From: Yinghuangia sp045039925
GTDB lineage: Bacteria; Actinomycetota; Actinomycetes; Streptomycetales; Streptomycetaceae
NCBI GenBank assembly: GCA_045039925.1
Contig: CP108400.1
Span: forward strand, 992,001-1,056,000
Direction: 5' to 3'
Length of the DNA stretch: 64,000 nucleotides
Part shown: positions 41,450 to 48,593 of the stretch, in pieces
How positions within the stretch are numbered: the stretch's first letter is position 1
How the letters are laid out: every line of letters begins with the position of its first letter
Translations under genes and position numbers: made by a program
The notes under the pieces: generated by a model
What the model saw: only the letters and a program-made list of their open reading frames with translations
What the model was told of the DNA's origin: nothing
Databases searched by the model: none

Positions 41450-41854
41450 ATGTCCGACAAGCCGATTGCCGAGGTGATCCCCGCGCTGCGGTACCACGAC
41501 GCGCCCGCGGCCATCGCGTTCCTGCGGGACGCGTTCGGGCTGGAGCCGACGATGGTGGTGCCCGGCGAGGGCAACGTGATCCACCACGCGCAGCTGTCCT
41601 GGGGCAACGGGTGCGTGATGCTCGGAAGCCAGGTCGACGGGGGCGACGCGAGCGACGGCCGGATCGAGATGACGGTGGGCGGCAGTTGCCTGTACCTGGT
41701 CCTCGACGAGGTGGACGCGCACTACGCCCGCGCGGTCGCCGCCGGGGCGGAGATCACGCGCGAGCTTCGCGACGAGGAGTACGGGGGTCGCGGGTACGTG
41801 GCCCGCGACCCCGAGGGCAACCAGTGGTCCTTCGGGTCGTACCGCCCCGAATAA
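41450..41854 (+). CDS. VOC-superfamily (glyoxalase/bleomycin-resistance-like) protein
   Basis: A 134-residue protein with the paired beta-alpha-beta-beta-beta modules of the VOC superfamily (VIPALRYHDAPAAIAFLRDAF, then LYLVLDEVDAHYARAVAAGA and the closing ARDPEGNQWSFGSY). It resembles the PhnB/glyoxalase-like group; no clear full metal set is visible. GGGAG lies 7 nt before ATG 41450. It lies downstream of an AraC-type regulator on the same strand and is probably controlled by it. Confidence 0.92.
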   Translation: MSDKPIAEVIPALRYHDAPAAIAFLRDAFGLEPTMVVPGEGNVIHHAQLSWGNGCVMLGSQVDGGDASDGRIEMTVGGSCLYLVLDEVDAHYARAVAAGAEITRELRDEEYGGRGYVARDPEGNQWSFGSYRPE

Positions 41855-41897
41855 CCGCCACACAGCCGCCGCATACCCAATGCCCCGGGCGCGGTGG

Positions 41898-42740
41898 TCA
41901 GCCCTCGTGCGCCGCGAGGTAGCGGTCCACCTTGGCGCGCTCGTAGTGGTACACGGCCTCGACGGGTCCGACGGGCACGAACGTCGCGGTGGCGCAGTCC
42001 TCGTACAGGTCGACGCGCGTGTAGCCGACCCCGGTGACGCCCTGGTACGTGCCCGCCGGCGGGAACACATCCGCCCGGTACGCCACCGCGGGCGCCGCCC
42101 ACACGGGTACGCCCGCGAGCGCGCCGCAGGTCGCGTGGTGGTTGTGCCCGGTCAGCACGATGCGCACGTCGGTGCCCGCGATGGCCGCGGCCAGGTGCTC
42201 GGGGTCCTTGAGCGAGAGGCGTTCGAGGAACGCCAGCGGCGTGGGGATCGGCGGGTGGTGCAGCGCGAGGACGGTGCCGGCCGGGGCGGGCTCGGCGAGT
42301 TCGGCGCGCAGCCAGGCGAGCTGGTCCTCGGTGAGGGCGCCGCCGTGGCTGCCGGGCGTGGTGCTGTCGAGCAGGATCACCCGTACGTCGCCCGCCCAGT
42401 GCACGAAGTCGTGCGGTGCGTCGCCGGGTTCGGTGCCGAGCAGGCCCTCGCGGAACGCCTCGCGATTGTCGTGGTTGCCCATGCCGAACAGCGCGGGCGC
42501 GCCGATCCGCGCGGCCGCGGGCTCGACGAGCGCGCGCAGGCGGCGGTAGGCGCGGACGTCCCCGGTGTCGGCGAGGTCCCCGGTGAACAGCAGCGCCGCG
42601 GGCGCGAGGTCGGCGGACTCGACCGCGTCCAGGGCGTGGCCCATCTGCGTGAGGGTGTCGAGGGTGCCCATGAGCAACTCGCCCTCCGGCACGATGTGCA
42701 CATCGCTGAACTGCACGAGGGTGTGGCGGGGAGTGCGCAC
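41898..42740 (-). CDS. Metallophosphoesterase, 3',5'-cyclic-AMP phosphodiesterase-like
   Basis: A 280-residue calcineurin-like phosphatase of the CpdA/Rv0805 class III cyclic nucleotide phosphodiesterase group. Metal-binding motifs in order: D-x-H in FSDVHIV (D13, H15), TGDLADTGD, GNHDNR, LALHHPPIP and TGHNHH. It would hydrolyse cAMP or a similar phosphodiester in the cytosol. GTG 42740 has GAGGA 7 nt upstream. It diverges from a GNAT gene; an 18-bp perfect palindrome lies between them. Confidence 0.92.
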   Translation of the reverse strand: MRTPRHTLVQFSDVHIVPEGELLMGTLDTLTQMGHALDAVESADLAPAALLFTGDLADTGDVRAYRRLRALVEPAAARIGAPALFGMGNHDNREAFREGLLGTEPGDAPHDFVHWAGDVRVILLDSTTPGSHGGALTEDQLAWLRAELAEPAPAGTVLALHHPPIPTPLAFLERLSLKDPEHLAAAIAGTDVRIVLTGHNHHATCGALAGVPVWAAPAVAYRADVFPPAGTYQGVTGVGYTRVDLYEDCATATFVPVGPVEAVYHYERAKVDRYLAAHEG

Positions 42741-42774
42741 GGGCGGTCCTCACTGGGGTGGGTACGGGGGCTCG

Positions 42775-42801
42775 GGTCGACGCGGTCGACACGTGTCGAC
42801 C
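42775..42801. promoter_or_regulatory. 18-bp perfect palindrome with an extra half-site
   Basis: GGTCGACACGTGTCGACC (42784-42801) is perfectly self-complementary, and a third GGTCGAC half-site precedes it at 42775-42781. It lies in the promoter region between the metallophosphoesterase and the GNAT gene, 44 bp before the former. It is probably an operator; the binding protein is unknown. Confidence 0.65.
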
Positions 42802-42961
42802 GACCGAGTAGTCCAGTCCCAAAACGTGACCAGGTCAAGAGTCGCACTATGCGTCCGCGGCGGACCGTTCCGCAGGCCGATCCGCGGGTCGTTCCGCGGC
42901 GCCGCCCACCACGACCCCGCCCACGGCAGCGCCGGCCGACGCGACCGGATATTTTCTCCTG

Positions 42962-43438
42962 ATGGAGTTCACCGCACTCGGCTACCGGCACCCCGACGTA
43001 CGCAAGCTGTGCGACGAGGTGCAGCAGATATACGTCGACCGCTACGGGGACCCGGACGAGACGCCGGTCGACGAGGCGGACTTCGACCCGCCCACCGGCC
43101 TTTTCCTGGTCGTGTACGAGGAGGGCCGCGCCCTCGCGTGCGGCGGGTGGCGGATCGGCTCCTACGACGAACCCGGCCACGACGCGGGCGACGCCGAGCT
43201 CAAGCGCATGTACGTGCGCCCCGAGGCCCGCGGCCGCGGCCTGGCCCGGGCCGTCCTCGCCGAGCTGGAGCAGCGGGCGCGGGACGCCGGGCAGCGCCGG
43301 ATGATCCTGGAGACGGGCTCGCTCCAGCAGGAGGCGATCGCCCTGTACCGCTCCTGCGGCTACACGGACATCCCGGCGTTCGGCTTCTACAAGGCCAGCC
43401 CGCTCAGCGTCTGCCTCGCCAAGCCGCTCACCGCCTGA
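42962..43438 (+). CDS. GNAT-family N-acetyltransferase
   Basis: A 158-residue acetyltransferase of the GNAT fold. The acetyl-CoA pyrophosphate loop is in ELKRMYVRPEARGRGLARAVL (R/Q-x-x-G-x-A region, residues about 79-99), and the final strand and helix read ETGSLQQEAIALYRSCGY. TATTTT 6 nt before ATG 42962 indicates a leaderless mRNA. It converges with a TetR gene. The substrate amine is unknown. Confidence 0.92.
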   Translation: MEFTALGYRHPDVRKLCDEVQQIYVDRYGDPDETPVDEADFDPPTGLFLVVYEEGRALACGGWRIGSYDEPGHDAGDAELKRMYVRPEARGRGLARAVLAELEQRARDAGQRRMILETGSLQQEAIALYRSCGYTDIPAFGFYKASPLSVCLAKPLTA

Positions 43439-43457
43439 CGCCGGACAACCCGGACCG

Positions 43458-44045
43458 TCACCCGGGGCGGTAGGAGGCGACCAGCCGCGCCAGGTGGGTT
43501 CCGGCGGCGTCCAGCGGCGTCGTGCTGCGCATGATCTGGGCCGACATCTCGGCACCTTCGAACGTGCTGATCACGGTGTGCGCGAGGTCGCTCGCGACGT
43601 CGTCGGCGAGGCCGGAGCGCACCAGCTTGTCGCGGACGATGCCGTGCCAGTTCATGAAGGCGCGTTCCGCGGCCGCACGTACCTCCGGGAGGCGGCGGGC
43701 GCTCTCCAGCGCCGCGGTGGTGACGGGGCATCCGTCCATCCAGTCGGAGTCGCGCATGCCAGTGGCGAGTTCGCGGGCGCAGGCGATCATCGCGGCGGCC
43801 GGGTCGTCCTCGCGTTCGAGGACGCTCCGCAGCAGCTCCGCGAACTCGTGGTCGCCGTGGCCGATCGCCTCGACGGCCAGCTCGACCTTCCCGCCGGGGA
43901 AGAAGTGGTACACCGACCCCAGCGTGGCCCGGGCCTCCCGGGAGATGTCCTTCAGCCCGGTCCCCTCGTAGCCCTGCCGCTGCATCAGCCGCGACGTCGC
44001 GCGGACGATGCGCTCCCGGGTGCCGACCTCCTGCTTGGCTGTCAT
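43458..44045 (-). CDS. TetR-family transcriptional regulator
   Basis: A 195-residue TetR regulator with the HTH GLKDISREARATLGSVYHFF and a ligand domain resembling the LfrR/YcdC-type C-terminal domain (ESARRLPEVRAAAERAF). It diverges from the imine reductase gene, and two TAGA-N8-TCTA/TTTA sites lie between them. This arrangement strongly suggests that it represses both itself and the reductase and is released by a small electrophile or imine. Confidence 0.93.
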   Translation of the reverse strand: MTAKQEVGTRERIVRATSRLMQRQGYEGTGLKDISREARATLGSVYHFFPGGKVELAVEAIGHGDHEFAELLRSVLEREDDPAAAMIACARELATGMRDSDWMDGCPVTTAALESARRLPEVRAAAERAFMNWHGIVRDKLVRSGLADDVASDLAHTVISTFEGAEMSAQIMRSTTPLDAAGTHLARLVASYRPG

Positions 44046-44063
44046 ACCGCGCAGCTTACTGGA

Positions 44064-44126
44064 TAGAGCGTTCGTTCTAATCCTCTGCTACGGTCGACCC
44101 CGTCACTAGATAGAACGTTCATTTTA
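44064..44126. promoter_or_regulatory. Pair of TetR operators in the imine-reductase promoter
   Basis: TAGAGCGTTCGTTCTA (44064-44079) and TAGAACGTTCATTTTA (44111-44126) are near-palindromic 16-mers with the same layout, 47 bp apart. TAGAACGTTC-type sites are common for TetR regulators that control nearby oxidoreductases. The first overlaps the TetR side and the second the reductase side of the divergent promoter. Confidence 0.75.
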
Positions 44127-44142
44127 GTCGCGAGGAGTTCCC

Positions 44143-45003
44143 ATGTCCCGACCGTCCGTCACCGTCATCGGCCTTGGCCCCATGGGGCAGGCGATGGCCG
44201 CCGCGTACCTCGACCGCGGGTACGAGGTGACCCTCTGGAACCGCACCGCCGCCCGCGCGGACGCCCTGGTGGCGCGCGGCGCACACCTCGCCGAGAGCGT
44301 CGAAGCCGCGTTGCTTGCCCACGAGTTGGTGGTGCTGAGCCTCACCGACTACGAGGCCGTGCACGCGATCCTCGGCCAGGCGCCGCACGCGCTGGCCGGG
44401 CGGACCGTCGCCAACCTCACGTCGGACACGCCGGACCGGGCCCGGAAGGCCGCGTCCTGGCTCGCCGAGCGCGGCGCCGTCCAGATCACCGGGGGCGTGC
44501 AGACCCCGCCGCCGGGAATCGGGAGCGCGGACGCGGCGACGTACTACAGCGGACCCGCCGACGCGGTCGAGCGGCACCGTGCCGCGCTGGAGGTGCTGAC
44601 GTCGGTCGAGTACCTCGGCGAGGACCCCGGGCTCGCGGCGCTGTACTACCAGATCGGGATCGACATGTTCTGGACCGGGCTGGTGGGCTACCTGCACGGC
44701 CAGGCAGTGGCCCTGGCCAACGGCATCTCCGCCGAGAAGTTCCTCGAACACGCGGTGAAGACCATGGACTTCAAGTACTTCCTGGAGTTCTACGCCCCGC
44801 GCATCGACGCGGGGCAGCACGGCGGCGACGTCGACAACCTCGGCATGGCCGTGGCCAGCCTGACCCACGTGGTCCGGACGGCCGAGGACTCCGGAGTCGA
44901 CCCGTCCGTGCCCGCCGCGGTCCTCGACCTCTTCCGGCGCGGCGTCGAGTCCGGGCGCGAGCGGGACAGCCTCACCAGCCTCACGGAGGTCCTCGGGCGG
45001 TGA
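44143..45003 (+). CDS. Imine reductase-like NADPH-dependent dehydrogenase
   Basis: A 286-residue protein of the beta-hydroxyacid dehydrogenase/imine reductase group. The Rossmann loop is VIGLGPMGQAMA, NRT at 33-35 suggests NADPH preference, NLTSDTPDRAR follows at 91, and GGVQTPPPGIG at 117-127 matches imine reductases. D174 in YQIGIDMFWT is the likely proton donor. It would reduce cyclic imines or iminium compounds. AGGAG lies about 6 nt before ATG 44143. The divergent TetR with two operators probably makes it inducible. Confidence 0.9.
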   Translation: MSRPSVTVIGLGPMGQAMAAAYLDRGYEVTLWNRTAARADALVARGAHLAESVEAALLAHELVVLSLTDYEAVHAILGQAPHALAGRTVANLTSDTPDRARKAASWLAERGAVQITGGVQTPPPGIGSADAATYYSGPADAVERHRAALEVLTSVEYLGEDPGLAALYYQIGIDMFWTGLVGYLHGQAVALANGISAEKFLEHAVKTMDFKYFLEFYAPRIDAGQHGGDVDNLGMAVASLTHVVRTAEDSGVDPSVPAAVLDLFRRGVESGRERDSLTSLTEVLGR

Positions 45004-45042
45004 CCGCCACCGCGGTCGGCGTCGACGCGGCCGGACCCGCGG

Positions 45043-45330
45043 TCAGTAGCCGGAGGGGCCGGGTTCGACCTCGCGGGCCGGACCGCGGCTGCTCTCCACC
45101 CCGGCGGCGGGCGGGGTCTCGGGCGCGGGGCCGGGCGCGGGCTGCTGGGGCGTGGCCTGGGCCGGGGGGCGGAGGCCGAGGGCCGCGGGATCGGCGCCGG
45201 CCATCAGTTGCTCGGAGACGTAGGTCCGGTTCGCCACGACCGCCGGCGGCGGAGCGGGATACGGGGCCGCGTAGACGAGGGGGACCGGCTCCGGACTCGC
45301 GGGTGGAAGGCCCGCGGACGCGGCGCCCAA
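45043..45330 (-). CDS. Possible short Pro/Ala-rich protein after the acyl-CoA dehydrogenase stop
   Basis: A 95-residue frame starting at TTG 45330 with GAGGGG 3 nt upstream. Its third codon positions are almost all G or C, as in real genes here. It is Pro/Ala-rich at both ends, with a less biased middle (NRTYVSEQLMAGADPAALGL). The frame is the same as that of the acyl-CoA dehydrogenase, whose TAG at 45391-45393 lies 20 codons upstream with no other stop between. It could be a separate small gene, a read-through tail, or the split C-terminus of that protein. I do not recognise it. Confidence 0.35.
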   Translation of the reverse strand: MGAASAGLPPASPEPVPLVYAAPYPAPPPAVVANRTYVSEQLMAGADPAALGLRPPAQATPQQPAPGPAPETPPAAGVESSRGPAREVEPGPSGY

Positions 45331-45390
45331 CTGCCCCTCGGAAGACGAGGACTCCGCCGTTGTGCGCCGCTCCCTGTCTCCCCGTGCTCC

Positions 45391-47181
45391 CTACGCGTCC
45401 GATGCCGCCGCCAGCATCCGTACGGCGATCCGCACGCGCGGCGACGGCCCCGCCCCGGCCCGGCGCTCCGCCGCGTACGCCGCACTCAGCGGCCCACCGA
45501 GTCCAGCTTCCGCAAGGTACCCGTGCCCGCCGCAGAGTTCGACGGCCTCCTCCACCACACCGCGGCACGTGCGCCCGACATACTCGGCTGCCGCGAGGAC
45601 GACCTCCTCCGCCGCACCGGGGGCATCCGCTTGCTCCGCGAGTCGCCGTGCGGCGTCGAGTTCGCCGTACATGTCGGCGAGGCGACGCCGCACGACCGGC
45701 AGCCGGGACACCGTCGTCCCGTACGCCGTACGCGAATTGACCCGTTCGACGGCCGTCTTCAAGGCCCGCCGCGCGGCCGACAGCGGCCCGGCCGCCTCCT
45801 CCTCCTCGGCGGCGGCGGCGCGCGCCGGACCGCCGGCAAACTGCCGTTCGCCGAGGACGAAGGACGCCACTGCCTCGCGGTGCAGGTCGTTCGCGCCGAC
45901 GCTGATCGGGCCGTCCATGCGCATGACGGCCTCGGCCGCGAACCGCTCCTCCCAAGGCTCCAGTTCGCTACGTGCCCGGCTCAGGGGCCCGTACGCGGCG
46001 TACCGCACGGCCGAGGCCGCCTCGCGGGCCGTGTCCCTGACGAGTTCGGTCAGCCGGATCTTGGCGAGCATCGCGGCGACCGGGTCGGGCCGCCCGGACT
46101 CGATCGCGACGACCGGTGCGAGTGCCGTGCCGCACCCGGCCAGCAGGCGGACCCAGATGCCCCCAAGCCGCTCACCGAGCACCGGATCCACCCCGGCCGC
46201 GAGACCGCCCGTACGCTCCGCTGCACCCCAGCCGCACACTCCGTCCTCGATGCCGCCCGAACCGCCACCGTCACGGTCACCGTCGCCGCACGTGTCGAAC
46301 TCCCCGCCCCCGCAACCCGCCAGACACGCCGTCAGGTCCGACACCAGCCGATGCGCCCAGCCCAGTTGGAACAACCCTCCGTGCTCCGCGCGCACCGCCC
46401 GTGCCACCTGGCGCCGCCCCGCGCCCACCTCGCCCAGCAGTTCGGCTTCCGCCCCGTCGAACACGATCTCGTCGAGCGTGTACCCGGCGATGGTCGGGAT
46501 CCGCCGGATCTCCACACCCTCGGGGGCCACCGCCCCGCCGCCCGCCGATGCGGCGGGCCCCGTCACCGCTCTCCGCAGCGCAACCACGAACATCGCGGTC
46601 CCGCCCGGCGTCTGAGCCACCGTCAGACAGCGGTCCGCCTTGGCCGCCCCCGTGACCAGGGCCTTGGTCCCGGTGATCCGCCACGTTCCGTCGCCGTCCT
46701 GCCGGCCCCGGGCCCGCAGTCCGGCGAACAGGTCGTTGCCCGAGGCGTGTTCGGTGTACGCGCAGCTCCAGGTCTCGCGCCCGTCCAGCATCGCCGGGAG
46801 CAGCCGCCCGCGCTGCCCGGCACTCCCGTACGCGGCCACCGGGGCCGACGCGAGCACCACGCCCGTGTCCACCAGCGGCGCGTGGTGCCAGGCCGCCTCG
46901 TACGCGAACGCCGCCGCCCACGACGCCGGCCGTCCGCCACCGCCCGCTGCCGACGGCAGGGAGATCCCGAGCCACCCGCGCTCGCCGGCCTCCCGCAGCA
47001 GGGCCCGCTCGAACTCCTCCGTCAAGCCGGTCCGATCGGACGGGTCGCGGTGCGCGGCGAGCCGGCCGAGGGCCATGGCCCGGGTCAGCCACGCGCACAC
47101 CTCGGCCCGGAACTCCTCGGCGTCCGGCGCCAGTCCGAGGTCGAGCGGACGGTGCGCGGGCGCCGGTGTCGCAGGGATCAC
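45391..47181 (-). CDS. Acyl-CoA dehydrogenase family protein with internal insert
   Basis: A 596-residue flavoprotein, longer than the usual 380-400. Acyl-CoA dehydrogenase N-terminal and middle regions are seen in LLREAGERGWLGISLPSAAGG, WSCAYTEHASGNDL and WRITGTKALVTGAAKAD. A Cys/Gly/Asp-rich insert of about 45 residues (CLAGCGGGEFDTCGDG...) begins near residue 285. The C-terminal helical domain ends VEEAVELCGGHGYLAEAGL. GTG 47181 overlaps the amidohydrolase stop by GTGA and has GGAGG 4 nt upstream, so the genes are translationally coupled. It probably oxidises an acyl-CoA from the same pathway. Confidence 0.85.
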   Translation of the reverse strand: MIPATPAPAHRPLDLGLAPDAEEFRAEVCAWLTRAMALGRLAAHRDPSDRTGLTEEFERALLREAGERGWLGISLPSAAGGGGRPASWAAAFAYEAAWHHAPLVDTGVVLASAPVAAYGSAGQRGRLLPAMLDGRETWSCAYTEHASGNDLFAGLRARGRQDGDGTWRITGTKALVTGAAKADRCLTVAQTPGGTAMFVVALRRAVTGPAASAGGGAVAPEGVEIRRIPTIAGYTLDEIVFDGAEAELLGEVGAGRRQVARAVRAEHGGLFQLGWAHRLVSDLTACLAGCGGGEFDTCGDGDRDGGGSGGIEDGVCGWGAAERTGGLAAGVDPVLGERLGGIWVRLLAGCGTALAPVVAIESGRPDPVAAMLAKIRLTELVRDTAREAASAVRYAAYGPLSRARSELEPWEERFAAEAVMRMDGPISVGANDLHREAVASFVLGERQFAGGPARAAAAEEEEAAGPLSAARRALKTAVERVNSRTAYGTTVSRLPVVRRRLADMYGELDAARRLAEQADAPGAAEEVVLAAAEYVGRTCRGVVEEAVELCGGHGYLAEAGLGGPLSAAYAAERRAGAGPSPRVRIAVRMLAAASDA

Positions 47182-48383
47182 TCGTCCTCCGGCAGGTCGA
47201 GGTCCAGCAGGCGGATGGCGTTGCCGCGCGCGAGCTTGTGGACGAGTTCGGGGGCGAGGTGCCCGAACTGCTCCTCGGCGGCCTTGCGCGAGTGCGGCCA
47301 GGTGCCGTCCTGGTGCGGGTAGTCCGTCTCGAAGGCGACGTTGTCCTCGCCCACGAGGTGCAGGAGTTCGACGCCGACGGAGTCCTTGAAGAAGCACGAG
47401 AACATCTGCCGGTGGTAGTACGTCGACGGCACTTCGGGGCACAGGCTCTGGCTGCCGGACCAGCCCCGGTGCGTCGACCACACGTCGTCGATGCGTTCCA
47501 GGAGGTAGGGGATCCAGCCGATCTGCGCCTCGGCGAACAGCAGTTTGAGCCGCGGTCGGCGGTGCAGGACCCCGGAGAACATCCAGTCGGCCATGGACGC
47601 CACGGAGTTGCCGAAGATGATGGTCGACGCCACCGCGTCCGGGCCGTCCGGCGACGCCTGCGGGGTCTTCGTGCCGGAGCCGATGTGCATCGACAGGACC
47701 GTGCCGGTCTCCTCGCACGCCTCGAACAACGGCTCCCAGTAGCCCGAATAGATGCTGGGCAGGCCCAGGTACGTCGGCAACTCGCTGAACGCGACGGCGC
47801 GCACGCCCCGCGCGGCGTTGCGGCGCACCTCGGCGGCGGCGAGTTCGGCGTCCCACAGCGGTACCAGGCACAACGGGATCAGTCGGCCGCCCGAAGTGCC
47901 GCACCACTCCTCGACCATCCAGTCGTTGTACGCCCGGACGCACAGCAGGGCCAGCTCCCGGTCCTTGCCGCCGAGGAACAACTGGCCGCAGAAGCGGGGA
48001 TAGTTGGGGAAGCACATCTGCGCCTGGACGTGGTTGAGGTCCATGTCGGCGAGCCGGTCGGCCGTACGCCAGCAGCCGGGGCGCATCTCGTCGTAGGTAA
48101 TGCCGCTCATCGTGATCTCGTCGGCGGGGTACCCGGCCGCCGCGATGAGGCGCTTCACCGAGTAGTAGTGGTCCTCGTAGTGCCACCACGCCACGTCGGG
48201 CCCGTCGGCCCCTGGCGCCTCGCGATAAGTCCCCCCGGTCAACACCGGTACGCCGCCCGGCAGATGCTCGATGCGCGGCCCTCGGTCGCGGTAGCGGGCG
48301 GGGAGTCGGCTCGACCACAGGTCGGGCGGTTCGACGACGTGGGCGTCCAGGTCGACCAGGCGGGGAATGGGCGAGGCGGTCAC
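47178..48383 (-). CDS. Amidohydrolase 2-family protein (ACMSD-like)
   Basis: A 401-residue TIM-barrel hydrolase/decarboxylase of the aminocarboxymuconate-semialdehyde-decarboxylase-like group. DLDAHVVEP near residue 11 stands where other members have DxHxH, LSMHIGSGT in the middle carries a metal-site His, and the closing NVAFETDYPHQDGTWP contains the catalytic Asp. Proteins of this length beside acyl-CoA dehydrogenases are common in actinomycete steroid or aromatic catabolic clusters. GTG 48383 has GGGAG about 7 nt upstream. It diverges from a TPP enzyme across a 15-bp palindrome. Confidence 0.88.
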   Translation of the reverse strand: MTASPIPRLVDLDAHVVEPPDLWSSRLPARYRDRGPRIEHLPGGVPVLTGGTYREAPGADGPDVAWWHYEDHYYSVKRLIAAAGYPADEITMSGITYDEMRPGCWRTADRLADMDLNHVQAQMCFPNYPRFCGQLFLGGKDRELALLCVRAYNDWMVEEWCGTSGGRLIPLCLVPLWDAELAAAEVRRNAARGVRAVAFSELPTYLGLPSIYSGYWEPLFEACEETGTVLSMHIGSGTKTPQASPDGPDAVASTIIFGNSVASMADWMFSGVLHRRPRLKLLFAEAQIGWIPYLLERIDDVWSTHRGWSGSQSLCPEVPSTYYHRQMFSCFFKDSVGVELLHLVGEDNVAFETDYPHQDGTWPHSRKAAEEQFGHLAPELVHKLARGNAIRLLDLDLPEDE

Positions 48384-48486
48384 AAGCGGCTCCCTCTCCG
48401 ATGATCCGACTGCGGGTCAGGCCAGGCGAGATGGACGTCGGCGAGGCGCTGGTGCCCGGCGGTCCGGATCCGACTCATGTCCATCA

Positions 48487-48501
48487 TCATAATGATTATG
48501 A
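48487..48501. promoter_or_regulatory. 15-bp 7-1-7 palindrome in a divergent promoter
   Basis: TCATAAT-G-ATTATGA is a perfect inverted repeat with 7-bp arms and one central base, an AT-rich island in GC-rich DNA. A TAGGCT -10-like box for the TPP enzyme gene lies at 48513-48518, so the site covers the -35 region. The 7-1-7 layout resembles Fur/Zur-family boxes, but the binding protein is unknown. Confidence 0.65.
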
Positions 48502-48593
48502 GATGAGGATGATAGGCTCGCGCGGCCACGCTCCTGCCCACGCAGTACCCACCCCGTGCCGCACCCAGCCACCACACCCGTCGGAGGCCGCGC

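Noticed and set aside
45391..48318. A single 975-residue protein starting at 48318
   Set aside because: The first third is out of frame with the amidohydrolase; the acyl-CoA dehydrogenase start is GTG 47181, coupled to the amidohydrolase stop with a ribosome binding site.
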